From Lachnospiraceae bacterium (GTDB lineage: Bacteria > Bacillota > Clostridia > Lachnospirales > Lachnospiraceae), in NCBI GenBank assembly GCA_015058015.1, contig SVDM01000010.1, positions 29,904 to 93,903 of the forward strand: DNA of 64,000 bases, given 5' to 3'. A program made the translations under genes and the position numbers. The notes beneath the pieces are model-generated. The model worked only from the letters and a program-made list of their open reading frames with translations, was not told where the DNA came from and ran no database searches. How positions within the stretch are numbered: the first letter of the stretch is position 1; each line of letters starts with the position of its first letter. Shown here piece after piece: positions 50,730 through 61,447 of the stretch.

Positions 50730-52982
50730 TTGCTAAAAAAGAAACTTAAAAAGATACTTGTATCATGTTTAATTGTGGCAATGCTAGTACCTACATTGTC
50801 TTTATTTGGTGAAGCCGAGTGGGTCTTTGCGTCTGAATCGGGAGTACACTACGGCAGATCAAATATTCGTAAGATGCCCTTTAATCTTGTGGTTGGCGAG
50901 TTGGGGGAAAACCAGCGCTGCTACATTATTGAACTGGACGGAAGGAAGGCCTTCTGCGTTAGGAGGGGGGCTCCCGCCAACTCCAGAGTGACATATACCA
51001 GTATGTCCTACGGGGAAAACCTTAGAGTTAATAAGGCGCTAAACTACTATTATTCCAGGGAAAGCTCGGAGGATTATGACTTCTATGTCCTGGTTCAGGT
51101 CTATATCTGGGCTGTATTGGAAGGAAAGGATGCGGTTACGGCTATGGATCAGGCAGCATCCTGCATGGGCAGCACTTTCTATGGTTTGTCCGGGTCCATG
51201 GTTAATGATATTGAAGCCACTGTTCCTACGGAGTATTACAATGTATACAATTCCGAGAATCCGGGAGAGCAGCCCTTAGCTATGATGGTGGGCAATCCCA
51301 TGGAGTTGCCCCGCTTTGCGGATGTGTCTGCTGAGGCTGAAAGTCGGGGCAATCTTAAGACTAAGATAAATGTTATAAAGACGGATGAGGAGACAGGGGC
51401 ACCCCTTGGAGATGTGGAGATTGAGTTCTTTGTTGACGGTAAATCCTTAGGATGCAAGAAGACCGATAACAGCGGAAAGGCTTCCATGGATTATTCCGAG
51501 GAAATGTCGGAGAAGGCTTCAGCAAAAGTGGGCTATTGTGTTAATTACGGCGAGTTGTCCTACTATTACAAGACTCAGGTAAAGGGTTACCTGTCAAAGG
51601 AGGATGCTTACAATGCAGCTAAAGCAGAGGCCAAAAGGCAGGCGGATGACAAACTAAAGGCGAATATTGCAGCAAGAACTCACACCTATTCCGCAGTCGA
51701 GAAGACTCCGAGAAAGGGCTATTTTATGCCGGAGGAAGGGGTTACTGCTTCGGCTAAGGCTACAGGCCCGTCCACCCTTAACTTGAACTTTTCCAATACG
51801 TCAACCAAAGGTTCAATAGAGCTTGTTAAAAAGGGAGCCCAGCTTTCGGGAGTATCGGCTAACCATGAGTTTATCTACAATAAGGTCCCCTTGAAAGGGG
51901 CTGTATTTGAGGTATATGCAGCGGAGGATATCTATGGTCCGGACTCATCCGACAGGCTTTTAGCCGGGAAGGGCCAGGCCATGGGCAGTATCACCACGGA
52001 TGAAGAGGGCCTTGGTCGAATAGACGGCCTTCCCCTGGGGAGATATATCCTGCGGGAGGTTAAGGCTCCCTTAGGGTATGCTTTATCGCAGAAGGAATAT
52101 CCCGTTACTTTGTCCTACAAGGGGGAGGCAGAACCGGTGGAAGTAGAAACCGTGGAAGCAGAGAATACTATGCAAAGGGTTGTAATTAAGGTTTCCAAGC
52201 AGGATTCAAAGACGGATGCGTATCTTGAGGGGGCTGACATAGGTCTCTTTCTAAATTGTGATATTAAGGATTCGGAGGGCAATATCATCCTTCCAAAAGA
52301 CACCCTTATATCAAAAGAGAGAGTAAAGAAGTCTGATTCTTCTAACGACAAACCTGTGGCAATCTTTGACATGGAATTACCCAATGCTCTTATAGCAGGC
52401 ATCATGAAGGCCGAGTCTCCCGGGCATAATCCTATGTATTATGTAAAGGAGATTACCCCGCCGGAGGGCTATCTTATTAATTCAGGCAAATTCTATGTGG
52501 AGGGAACTCCCCGGGAGACGGGGGACCCCATTCTAAGCTATGATCTTAATATCAAGGATGACATTTCCCAAGTAGAAGTGACTAAAGTTGAAAAGCGCAG
52601 TGGTGATGACGAGTCCGCTGATGTGGAAAGCTTTCTGAAAAGAGAAAGAATCCCCGGGGCCAAGCTGGCCATTGTGGATAAAGAAACGGGAGCCACTGTG
52701 GATGAGTGGATTACCACCAATGAGAGCCATATCACCGAAAGCCTGGTGCTTGGAAAGACCTACACTCTTGTTGAGAAGGAGGCGCCGGAAGGATACAAGG
52801 TGGCAGAAGATATGGACTTTACAGTGGAAGGCGGCAAGGAAGGTATAGATAAGGTGGTGCTTCTAGAACCCGGTGAGGAAGGGGTACTAACCGGTGATAA
52901 GAAGGATATTTATGCCCTTATCTTTATTATGGCTTTATCGGCAGCTGTCTTTACTATTGGACTTGGTCTAAGATATAATTAG
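50730..52982 (+). CDS. Surface adhesin with thioester and SpaA/Cna-B domains
   Basis: 750 residues from TTG 50730, set by TTGGAGGA eight bases upstream. Signal peptide (KKILVSCLIVAMLVPTLSLF), then a thioester domain: Cys76 in RKAFCVRRG and Gln123 in VLVQVYIWAVLEG are the expected crosslinking pair, which can bind host or plant surface amines. About four SpaA/Cna-B repeats follow (from about 205, 365, 485 and 610) with isopeptide-type Lys (INVIKTDEETG) and Glu (YILREVKAPLGY, YTLVEKEAPEGY). The end reads EEGVLTGDKKD, a hydrophobic helix and only RYN, so the sorting signal is not a standard LPxTG with a basic tail. Divergent from the UroD-like gene. Confidence 0.88.
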   Translation: MLKKKLKKILVSCLIVAMLVPTLSLFGEAEWVFASESGVHYGRSNIRKMPFNLVVGELGENQRCYIIELDGRKAFCVRRGAPANSRVTYTSMSYGENLRVNKALNYYYSRESSEDYDFYVLVQVYIWAVLEGKDAVTAMDQAASCMGSTFYGLSGSMVNDIEATVPTEYYNVYNSENPGEQPLAMMVGNPMELPRFADVSAEAESRGNLKTKINVIKTDEETGAPLGDVEIEFFVDGKSLGCKKTDNSGKASMDYSEEMSEKASAKVGYCVNYGELSYYYKTQVKGYLSKEDAYNAAKAEAKRQADDKLKANIAARTHTYSAVEKTPRKGYFMPEEGVTASAKATGPSTLNLNFSNTSTKGSIELVKKGAQLSGVSANHEFIYNKVPLKGAVFEVYAAEDIYGPDSSDRLLAGKGQAMGSITTDEEGLGRIDGLPLGRYILREVKAPLGYALSQKEYPVTLSYKGEAEPVEVETVEAENTMQRVVIKVSKQDSKTDAYLEGADIGLFLNCDIKDSEGNIILPKDTLISKERVKKSDSSNDKPVAIFDMELPNALIAGIMKAESPGHNPMYYVKEITPPEGYLINSGKFYVEGTPRETGDPILSYDLNIKDDISQVEVTKVEKRSGDDESADVESFLKRERIPGAKLAIVDKETGATVDEWITTNESHITESLVLGKTYTLVEKEAPEGYKVAEDMDFTVEGGKEGIDKVVLLEPGEEGVLTGDKKDIYALIFIMALSAAVFTIGLGLRYN

Positions 52983-53014
52983 TAAGGTAAAATGATGGAG
53001 CAGGAGGAAGGTAT

Positions 53015-56000
53015 ATGTCCCTTAGAATAATAGCGGGAGGCTCCGGAAGCGGAAAGAGCCGACTGCTATATGATGAGATTATAAGTAAGTCCATGAAGAA
53101 TCCGGGAACCAACTATATCGTGGTGGTTCCGGAGCAGTTTACCATGAGCACCCAAAGGGAGCTGGTTAAGCTGCATCCTAACCACGCCATATCCAATATT
53201 GATGTGGTTAGTTTTGCAAGGCTGGCTTACCGTGTTATGGAAGAGACCGGGGGAATGGGCAGGGCGGTTCTTGACGAGATAGGAAAGAGTCTCCTTCTTC
53301 GTAAAGTGGCTTCAGATAAGGATGAGGAGCTGACTGTGCTTAAAGGGAATATGAAGAGAATCGGCTATATCAGTGAGATGAAGTCGGTTATCTCGGAGTT
53401 TACCCAGTATGGAATAGGGATTCCTGACTTAGAGAAGCTGGTGGAGGAAGAGGAAAGCTTCGGGGCATTAAAGCAGAAGCTTTCTGATGTATTGGTAATA
53501 TACAAGGCCTTTAGACAGGAGATTGAGGGCAATGCCATCATCCCCGAGGAAGTTCTGGACGTTCTGGCGTCCGATGTGGACAAATCTGCCATCCTAAGGG
53601 ATAGTGTGGTGGCCTTTGACGGCTTTACCGGCTTTACGCCCATTCAGTATGGTGTATTGGAGAATCTGTTGAAATATGCAGCTATGGTGCTGGTGACAGT
53701 TACCATGGACGGAGAGTTTACGTCGGGTGAAGAGATTAAAGAACACGAGCTTTTTGCCCTGAGTAAGACTACCATTGATAAATTAACAAAGCTTGCGGGC
53801 AAAGCAGGTGCCAAGGTGGAAGAGACCCTTTATGTCACCGGTAACCACAGGCTTAAAGATAATGCCGAGATAAGCTTTTTAGAGAAGAATATTTTCAGGT
53901 ATGGCAGGAGAACCTACAGGGAAGGTGAAGTTTCCCGAATCTCTGTCACCAAGGCGGAAAGCCCCGGTGAGGAACTGGAGTTTATCGCCGGAGAGATCTG
54001 TCGGTTGGTGAGAGAGGAAGGGTACAGGTACAAAGACATTTCCATAATAACAGGGGATGTGGCTACCTATTCCCGCCTTGGTGCCAAAGTGATGGAGCGT
54101 TACGGGATACCTGTATTTATGGACTACAAGAGGGATGTTATGCACAATCCCTTTATTGAATGTATAAGGGCTGCGCTGGCTGCTGTGGGAGATAACTACA
54201 GCTTTGATTCCATGTTCCGTTTTATTAAGTGCGGAATGGTGGATATTCCCGAAGAGGATATCTTCAAACTGGAGAATTATTGTATCGCTAAGGGCGTAAG
54301 AGGGCGAAAACGCTGGTCTGAAGACTGGGCGGACATGGGCCGGATTAATGAAGTTCGGGGAGAGATATATGGAATACTTAGTGAGCTGTCTGAAGGTTTT
54401 AAGGGCAGTGCTACCGTAAGAGATCGTTGTATAGCCCTGTACAAATTTTTGCGGGATATTAACGCCCAGGAACACTTGAAATTGATGGAGGAGTTCTTTG
54501 CTAAGAAGGGCAACCGGGCTCTGGAGAAGGAGTATTCCATAATTTACAAGACAGTTATTGACCTGTTGGATGAGTATGTGGACCTCTTAGGGGATGAGGC
54601 CATGGACACGGAGGAGTTTATGCAGATCCTGGATGCTGGATTTGCAGAGGCCAGAATCGGTATTATCCCACCGGGCATGGATATGGTGACTCTGGGAGAT
54701 ATTACGAGAACAAGGTTAGGAGATATTAAAGTGCTGTTTTTCGCCGGGGTAAATGACGGCATCATCCCTGCATCTGATGTGGGAGCCGGTATCATTTCCC
54801 AGACGGAAAGAGCTTATCTGGCGGAGAAGATTGACCTTGCGCCCACAGTAAGGGAGAAGTCTTATATTCAAAGATTCTATCTCTATCTTAATATGACCAA
54901 GCCGGCGGATAAGCTTTATGTCAGCTACAGCGCCATAAGCAGCGACGGTAGCGGTATAAGACCCTCATATCTTATCGGGGTTCTTACGGAAATGTACGGT
55001 GAGGGCATCTGCAATGTGGCCGGTGATAAGGGTGACGTGAGGCGAATGCCTACTCCTGAGGCGGCCTTGAAATACCTGGCAGAGCATTTTGAAGATGCCA
55101 AATCAGGGGACGAGGACAGCCTGTGGAGAGACCTGTACCGGTGGTATTCCCACAGCGAGGAGTATGGGCCGAAGTTGGCGGGACTTAAGGCGGCTGCTAC
55201 TTACAAGTACAACCCGGCGGAAGACAATCTTGAGGAAGAACTGGCAAGGAAGCTTTACGGAGATTTGCTAAAGAACTCTGTTACCAGGCTGGAACTTTTT
55301 GCAAGGTGCGCCTTTGCTCATTTTCTTGAACGTGGGTTGTTGCTGAAAAGCCGGGATGAGTTCGAGATCACTCCCCTTGAAATAGGTAGTATGGTTCACG
55401 ACTGCCTGGAGCGCTTCTCTAAGAAGATGCTTGATGAAAAGTGGGGATGGAGCGATATCCCTGAGGACATGCTTTCGTCTATGGCGGAAGACTGCGTAGA
55501 GGATACGGCAGAGTCCATGTTTACGGACCTATTTAAATACAGTGCGCGAAACGAATACATGATTAATCGCATTAAGCGAATCATGAAGAGGACCGTATGG
55601 GCTTTGTACAAGCAGATGTTAGCCGGCCGCTTTGAACAGGTCTATGTGGAGAGAAATTTTGATTATTATCTGGGGGGAGAATCCCCTGAGGATTTAAAAG
55701 TATGGGTCAACGGTAAGATTGACCGTATGGATCTGTATAAAACAGATGATAAGGTCTATGTAAAAATATTAGATTACAAAACCGGAGGTAAAAGCTTCGA
55801 TATTACGGAGTTCTACAACGGTCTGTCCATACAGCTGGGAGTCTATCTTGAGGCTGCCATGAGGGATATGGAGAGAGAATACCCGGGTAAAGAAGTGGTT
55901 CCTGCAGGAGTATTCTATTATGTTACGTCAGATCCTTTGGTTGAGGCAGATACCAAGGCTTCCGACGAGGAAGTGGATAAGCTGCTGTTAGAGAGCTTGC

Positions 56001-56386
56001 GCATGGATGGCCTATGCAACAATGACAAGGATATTGTAGGGCTTATGGATGATACGAATGAGTACGGCAAGTCTTATGTATTGCCCATAAGTCTTAATAA
56101 AGACGGTTCCGTAAGGAGCAGTAACAGTACCGTATCTACCAAGGAATTCGGCCTTATGAGAGATTATACCAATGCCTTGATTGAGAAAATCGCCGGGGAG
56201 ATTCTATCCGGTAAGGCAGAGGTCAATCCCTTTATGACAGATAAGCGTACAGGGTGCGATTACTGCGCCTACAGGGCTGTGTGCAGATTTGACCCGGGAA
56301 CCCCCGGCTACGAGATGAGACCCTGCGAGGCAGGTTCCTGGGAAAGAATAGAAGAAGCCTTAGATGGCGGAAAGGAGGAAGAGTAA
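53015..56386 (+). CDS. addB: ATP-dependent helicase/nuclease subunit B
   Basis: AddB of the AddAB double-strand-break end-processing enzyme. 1123 residues. Walker A GGSGSGKSR at residues 8-16; helicase-like fold follows. The C-terminal nuclease has KILDYKTGGKSFD, and the iron-sulfur staple is visible as RCAFAHFLERG plus the late cysteines CDYCAYRAVCRF. AGGAGGAAGG precedes the ATG. The stop overlaps the addA ATG (TAATG), fixing one operon. Confidence 0.95.
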   Translation: MSLRIIAGGSGSGKSRLLYDEIISKSMKNPGTNYIVVVPEQFTMSTQRELVKLHPNHAISNIDVVSFARLAYRVMEETGGMGRAVLDEIGKSLLLRKVASDKDEELTVLKGNMKRIGYISEMKSVISEFTQYGIGIPDLEKLVEEEESFGALKQKLSDVLVIYKAFRQEIEGNAIIPEEVLDVLASDVDKSAILRDSVVAFDGFTGFTPIQYGVLENLLKYAAMVLVTVTMDGEFTSGEEIKEHELFALSKTTIDKLTKLAGKAGAKVEETLYVTGNHRLKDNAEISFLEKNIFRYGRRTYREGEVSRISVTKAESPGEELEFIAGEICRLVREEGYRYKDISIITGDVATYSRLGAKVMERYGIPVFMDYKRDVMHNPFIECIRAALAAVGDNYSFDSMFRFIKCGMVDIPEEDIFKLENYCIAKGVRGRKRWSEDWADMGRINEVRGEIYGILSELSEGFKGSATVRDRCIALYKFLRDINAQEHLKLMEEFFAKKGNRALEKEYSIIYKTVIDLLDEYVDLLGDEAMDTEEFMQILDAGFAEARIGIIPPGMDMVTLGDITRTRLGDIKVLFFAGVNDGIIPASDVGAGIISQTERAYLAEKIDLAPTVREKSYIQRFYLYLNMTKPADKLYVSYSAISSDGSGIRPSYLIGVLTEMYGEGICNVAGDKGDVRRMPTPEAALKYLAEHFEDAKSGDEDSLWRDLYRWYSHSEEYGPKLAGLKAAATYKYNPAEDNLEEELARKLYGDLLKNSVTRLELFARCAFAHFLERGLLLKSRDEFEITPLEIGSMVHDCLERFSKKMLDEKWGWSDIPEDMLSSMAEDCVEDTAESMFTDLFKYSARNEYMINRIKRIMKRTVWALYKQMLAGRFEQVYVERNFDYYLGGESPEDLKVWVNGKIDRMDLYKTDDKVYVKILDYKTGGKSFDITEFYNGLSIQLGVYLEAAMRDMEREYPGKEVVPAGVFYYVTSDPLVEADTKASDEEVDKLLLESLRMDGLCNNDKDIVGLMDDTNEYGKSYVLPISLNKDGSVRSSNSTVSTKEFGLMRDYTNALIEKIAGEILSGKAEVNPFMTDKRTGCDYCAYRAVCRFDPGTPGYEMRPCEAGSWERIEEALDGGKEEE

Positions 56387-59300
56387 TGCCAAACTGGACA
56401 CCTGAACAGGAGAAGGTTATCAAGTTGCGGGATAGAAATATCCTGGTGTCTGCGGGAGCGGGCTCCGGTAAAACTGCCGTTTTGGTGGAGCGTATCATTA
56501 AGATGATTACGGATGATGCGAAGCCTGTTGACGTGGATAAACTGGTAATCGTGACATTTACCAAGGCTGCGGCATCGGAGATGAGAGAGCGTATCGGTGC
56601 AGCTATATCCAAGGCCCTGGCAGAAGACCCTGACAATGAGCACCTTCAAAAACAGCAGACTCTTCTTCATACCGCCAAGATTACCACTATCGACAGCTTC
56701 TGCATGGATCTTGTGCGGAATTATTTCCACAAGATTGACCTGTCTCCGGATTTTCGCATTGCGGATGAATCCGAGACCAAGCTTTTAAAGAAGGATGTTA
56801 TTGATGCCCTTTTGGATGATAAGTATGCAGAAGGGGCAGAGGATTTCATTAACTTTGTAGAGTGCTTTGCCACAGGCAAGTCTGAAGAGACGGTGAAGGA
56901 CATTATCATCAAGATGTATGAGTTCTCCATGAGTTATGCAGACAGTAAGGCTTGGATAAGGAGCAGTACAGCTAACTATGACTGTGAGACCCCCGGGGAT
57001 GCAGAGAGCAATCCCGTGGTGCAGTGCGCCGTCCTCCATGCCAAGGCATACCTAGAAGGATTGGTTCCAAGGATGGAGTACTTAAGGGAGCTTGCCATGG
57101 AGCCGGGAGGCCCTTACAAATACACCGAGCTTGCCAAATCAGAGCTGGATGAGCTGACGCTTTTATCTAAGGAGCAGACCTATAAGGGAATGTATGAGGG
57201 CATCGGGAAGCTTTTTACCGGTCGTTTGCCGGGAGGCAAGCTGCCTGAGGATATAGACCCTGCCAAGAAGGATCTGTATCAGGATATAAGAAACGGTGTT
57301 AAGAAGGAAATCGGACATTTAAAGGATAAGATTATCTCTGTGGCGCCGGAGGATATTCCGGCTTCCTTGGAGCATTGTAAAAAGGATATGGAGACTATAG
57401 TGAATCTGGCTATAGAGTTCACAGACAGATTCGCCAAGGCCAAGAGAGACAGGAAGATTGCCGATTTTAACGATATAGAACACTTCGCTTTGCAGATTCT
57501 CTTAGACGAGAATGGCAATCGGACAGATGTGGCCAGACAGTATGCTTCTGCCATCCACGAGATATTTATTGATGAGTATCAGGATTCCAATGAGGTTCAG
57601 GATACTATCCTTACGGCAGTATCCGGTATGGAGGAAGGCCGTAACAATATTTTCGTAGTAGGAGATGTAAAGCAGAGTATCTACCGTTTCAGGATGGCCA
57701 AGCCGGAACTTTTTATGAAAAAGTATTCGGATTACACGGAAACGGACAGCCCCTGTCAGCGCATTGACCTTCACAACAATTTCAGAAGCCGGAAGGAAGT
57801 TATTGATTCCGTTAATTTCTTCTTCAGACAGCTTATGCATGAGTCGGTGGGTAAGGTGGAATATGACAAGGCGGCGGAACTTGTATGCGGGGCTAAGTAT
57901 CCCGAATCTGATTCCTCCTATGATACGGAGCTTATGATTATTACTCCCGGCGAGGATGAGAAGGTTAAAGGCAGCGACAAGAGATGGGCGGAAGCTCTGG
58001 CTGTAGCTGCTAAGATTAAGAAAATGGTGGAGAATAAGGAAGTCATGGTTAAGGAAGGTGAAGAGGGCCTGCGGCCTGTTCGCTACGGTGATATTGCCAT
58101 CCTTACCCGTGCATCTAAAGGCTGGAAGGAGGTTTTCTCCGAAGCCTTGGAGACTATGGATGTTCCCCTTATGGTTTCTTCCACCACGGGTTATTTTGAC
58201 ACACCGGAAGTGCTGCTGGTATTGTCGGTATTGCAGATTATTGATAATCCCATGCAGGATATTCCTCTGGCAGCAGCCATGAAATCCGTCATAGGAGGTT
58301 TTACTACAGAGGAGTTGGCGATGATTCGCGCTGCTTGTAAAGAAGGTAGCTTCTATGATGCTGTGGCAGCTTTTTGCGAGACGGAGGAACCTTTGGGGGA
58401 GAGACTTGCAGATTTCCTTGGGACTATCGGTGAGTTCAGAAAGATGGCGGTGTATCTGCCGGTTAATGAGCTTATTGAGGCGGTGCTTGATAAGACGGGC
58501 TACCTTGATTACATCACGGCTAAGCCGGGAGGCAAGTTACGTCGCGAAAATCTTACCATGCTGATGGAACAAGCCGTTAAGTATGAGCAGACCAGTTATA
58601 AGGGACTCTTCAACTTCCTTCGATACATTGAGCTTTTGAAGAAGTATGAGATTGACTTTTCTGAGCCGGACTCGGTGGAGACATTTGAAGATAAGGTTCG
58701 GATTATGACCATTCATAAGAGTAAGGGCTTGGAGTTCCCGGTGGTATTCTTATGTGGCATGTCCAAGCAGTTTAACAAGAATGATACCAAGGGGGCCATA
58801 GTGCTTCATTCGGAGCTGGGCGCCGGTATCGGTTATATCGATCCTGTAAGAAGAATTAAGAGTCCTTCTATAGTTAAGAATCTCTTAGGTGCCCAAATTG
58901 ATGTGGACAATCTGGGAGAGGAGCTGCGTGTTTTATATGTTGCTCTGACCAGAGCCAAGGAAAAGCTGATTATGACCGCTTACCTAGATGACGTAGAGGC
59001 AAAGATTAATAAATACAGATACTATGAAGGCATTAAGAATGAGGCCTTTGCCTTCTCGGATATCTTAAGCGCAGGGTCCTATACAGACTGGATATTCATG
59101 GGTCTGGCAAGAGGTTGTGACTGCGTAAAGACTTATACCAAGACCCTGGCGGAGGTGGTCACTGAGGTTAATGAGTACAAGGTCTTAAAGGGCATAGCTG
59201 AAAGGTCTGATATAGTGGTTGATCCTGAGCCGGAAGAGCATATGGAAGCCATACGGGAGGCATTTGCCTATACTTATCCCTATATTACGGAAGTGGATAT

Positions 59301-59952
59301 GAAGACCAAGATCTCCGTGTCAGAGCTTAAGAAGAGGGCTTTTACAGAGCTCGATGAGGAAGAGGCGGAAAGTCTGCTTGCGGTGGAGGATACGGCCATT
59401 CCCTATGTGCCTGATTTCATCGAGAAAAGAGAAGAACATGGAGGCATCAGGAAGGGTAATGTCTACCACAAGATTATGGAGTGCTATGATTTTACTGCAG
59501 AGGATTTGTGGAAGTCCTTCGGCGGGCAGCTTGATAGCATTCAGGCGGCGGGTCACCTTGATGAAGAGGATATCTCCGTCGTGTACCACAAGAGCTTTCA
59601 GGATTTCTTCGCCACCAATATGGCAAGGCGGATGCAGCAGGCAGCCAAAGCCGGCAAGCTCTTTAGAGAGAAGCCCTTTGTTATGAGTGTTCCCGCGAAT
59701 TCTCTTGGTGAGGACTACTCCGGGGATGAGCCTGTGATTATTCAGGGTATTATCGATGCCTATTTTGAAGAAGATGGGGAGATTGTACTTATCGATTATA
59801 AGACGGACAGAGTTGATAGTCCGAATGACCTGGTGGCCAGATACCGGGTTCAGCTGGATCTCTACGAAGAGGCTATACGCGGATTTACCGGTCTGCCGGT
59901 AAAGGAGAAGCTTATCTACTCCTTTAGTCTGGGACAGGAAATTTCCTTGTAA
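56386..59952 (+). CDS. addA: ATP-dependent helicase/nuclease subunit A
   Basis: UvrD-type 3'-5' helicase plus nuclease; partner of AddB in Chi-regulated resection. 1188 residues. Walker A SAGAGSGKTAVL (22-33), ITTIDSFCMDLVRNYF, Walker B FIDEYQDSNEVQ, VGDVKQSIYRFRMAKPELF, IMTIHKSKGLEFPVVFL and LRVLYVALTRAKEKL are the helicase motifs in order. The C-terminal RecB-type nuclease motif is IVLIDYKTDRVDS. Length and order are normal. Confidence 0.97.
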   Translation: MPNWTPEQEKVIKLRDRNILVSAGAGSGKTAVLVERIIKMITDDAKPVDVDKLVIVTFTKAAASEMRERIGAAISKALAEDPDNEHLQKQQTLLHTAKITTIDSFCMDLVRNYFHKIDLSPDFRIADESETKLLKKDVIDALLDDKYAEGAEDFINFVECFATGKSEETVKDIIIKMYEFSMSYADSKAWIRSSTANYDCETPGDAESNPVVQCAVLHAKAYLEGLVPRMEYLRELAMEPGGPYKYTELAKSELDELTLLSKEQTYKGMYEGIGKLFTGRLPGGKLPEDIDPAKKDLYQDIRNGVKKEIGHLKDKIISVAPEDIPASLEHCKKDMETIVNLAIEFTDRFAKAKRDRKIADFNDIEHFALQILLDENGNRTDVARQYASAIHEIFIDEYQDSNEVQDTILTAVSGMEEGRNNIFVVGDVKQSIYRFRMAKPELFMKKYSDYTETDSPCQRIDLHNNFRSRKEVIDSVNFFFRQLMHESVGKVEYDKAAELVCGAKYPESDSSYDTELMIITPGEDEKVKGSDKRWAEALAVAAKIKKMVENKEVMVKEGEEGLRPVRYGDIAILTRASKGWKEVFSEALETMDVPLMVSSTTGYFDTPEVLLVLSVLQIIDNPMQDIPLAAAMKSVIGGFTTEELAMIRAACKEGSFYDAVAAFCETEEPLGERLADFLGTIGEFRKMAVYLPVNELIEAVLDKTGYLDYITAKPGGKLRRENLTMLMEQAVKYEQTSYKGLFNFLRYIELLKKYEIDFSEPDSVETFEDKVRIMTIHKSKGLEFPVVFLCGMSKQFNKNDTKGAIVLHSELGAGIGYIDPVRRIKSPSIVKNLLGAQIDVDNLGEELRVLYVALTRAKEKLIMTAYLDDVEAKINKYRYYEGIKNEAFAFSDILSAGSYTDWIFMGLARGCDCVKTYTKTLAEVVTEVNEYKVLKGIAERSDIVVDPEPEEHMEAIREAFAYTYPYITEVDMKTKISVSELKKRAFTELDEEEAESLLAVEDTAIPYVPDFIEKREEHGGIRKGNVYHKIMECYDFTAEDLWKSFGGQLDSIQAAGHLDEEDISVVYHKSFQDFFATNMARRMQQAAKAGKLFREKPFVMSVPANSLGEDYSGDEPVIIQGIIDAYFEEDGEIVLIDYKTDRVDSPNDLVARYRVQLDLYEEAIRGFTGLPVKEKLIYSFSLGQEISL

Positions 59953-60043
59953 TTTTGGTCTTTTCATGGTACATTTATATGTGTTTTGGGCGTAAATATT
60001 TGCTCAAAAGATATAGGTTTAGACCGCGACGGGAGTTGATTTA

Positions 60044-61447
60044 ATGAAGAAATATGACGTTATAATCATTGGTGCAGGTCCTTCGGGAATATTCTGCGCT
60101 TATGAACTTGTTAAGCAAAAGAAGGACATCAAGGTCCTTATGATAGAAAAGGGACGCAGTATCGAGAAGAGAAACTGCCCCAAGCGTAAGACCAAGAAGT
60201 GTATGGGATGCCAGCCTTGTGCAATCACCACAGGTTTTGCGGGCGCCGGGGCATTTTCAGATGGTAAGCTGTCCTTATCACCGGATGTTGGAGGCAATCT
60301 GCCGGAGATTCTGGGTTACGATAAGACGGTTGAGCTCCTTAAGGAGTCAGACGACGTATATCTGGAATTCGGCGCTGACAAGAATGTATACGGCATCGAC
60401 AAGCAAAAAGAGATTCGTGAGATCAGAAAGAAAGCTATCAATGCCAACTTGAAGCTGGTTGAGTGTCCCATAAGACACCTGGGTACCGAAGAAGGATACA
60501 AGATTTACAGCAGACTGCAGGATCATCTGCTTTCTCATGGTGTGGAGATTATCTTTAACACCATGGTTAAAGAGCTTATTATTAAGGACAACGTGGTACA
60601 GGGCGTTATCTGCGACAACGATGAGACCTACAAAGCCGGCGAGGTTGTTGCGGCTGTAGGACGTGAGGGCGCTGACTGGTTCTCTCATATCTGCCGTGAG
60701 CAGGGTATCGATACCAAGCCCGGTACTGTTGACGTGGGTGTTCGTGTTGAGGTTCGTGACGAGATTATGGAATTCCTTAATGAGAATCTCTATGAGGCTA
60801 AGCTTATCTACCACACACCTACCTTTGATGATAAGGTAAGAACCTTCTGTACCAACCCTTCAGGTGAGGTTGCTACAGAGTATTATGAGAACGGCCTGGC
60901 TGTTGTTAACGGCCATGCTTACAAAGCAAAAGAATTAAAGACTAACAATACCAACTTTGCAATTCTGGTTTCCAAGAACTTTACCAAGCCCTTCAATTCA
61001 CCTATTGAATACGGTAAGCAGATTGCCCAGCTGGGTAACATGCTTTGCGGCGGTAAGATATTGGTTCAGACCTTCGGTGATTTCAGAAGGGGAAGAAGAA
61101 CCAACGAGGAGAGACTTGCAAGGAACAACCTCCTTCCTACCTTGAAGGATGCGGTTCCGGGAGATTTATCCCTTGTATTTCCCCATCGTATTATGGTGGA
61201 TATCGAGGAGATGATTCTTGCTCTCGATAAGGTTACACCGGGTATTGCGGCAGACGAGACTCTGCTCTACGGTGTTGAGGTTAAGTTCTATTCCAACAAG
61301 GTTCTTATTGATAAGGACTTTGAGACAAATGTCAGAGGCCTTCGTGCCATCGGTGACGGTGCTTCCGTAACCCGTGGACTCCAGCAGGCATCTGCCAACG
61401 GAATCAGTGTTGCAAGAAGTATTCTTGCAAGAATGGATGAGAAATAA
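60044..61447 (+). CDS. COG2509-type FAD-dependent oxidoreductase
   Basis: 467 residues. N-terminal FAD motif DVIIIGAGPSGIFCAYEL (GxGxxG at 10-15), a cysteine-rich stretch NCPKRKTKKCMGCQPC at about 44-59 that could hold a metal or cluster, GFAGAGAFSDGKLSLSPDVGG, and the C-terminal GLRAIGDGASVTRGLQQASA. This matches the uncharacterised FAD-dependent dehydrogenase group found across Clostridia; electron donor and substrate are unknown. It stands 91 bp after addA and directly abuts the next gene. Confidence 0.88.
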   Translation: MKKYDVIIIGAGPSGIFCAYELVKQKKDIKVLMIEKGRSIEKRNCPKRKTKKCMGCQPCAITTGFAGAGAFSDGKLSLSPDVGGNLPEILGYDKTVELLKESDDVYLEFGADKNVYGIDKQKEIREIRKKAINANLKLVECPIRHLGTEEGYKIYSRLQDHLLSHGVEIIFNTMVKELIIKDNVVQGVICDNDETYKAGEVVAAVGREGADWFSHICREQGIDTKPGTVDVGVRVEVRDEIMEFLNENLYEAKLIYHTPTFDDKVRTFCTNPSGEVATEYYENGLAVVNGHAYKAKELKTNNTNFAILVSKNFTKPFNSPIEYGKQIAQLGNMLCGGKILVQTFGDFRRGRRTNEERLARNNLLPTLKDAVPGDLSLVFPHRIMVDIEEMILALDKVTPGIAADETLLYGVEVKFYSNKVLIDKDFETNVRGLRAIGDGASVTRGLQQASANGISVARSILARMDEK

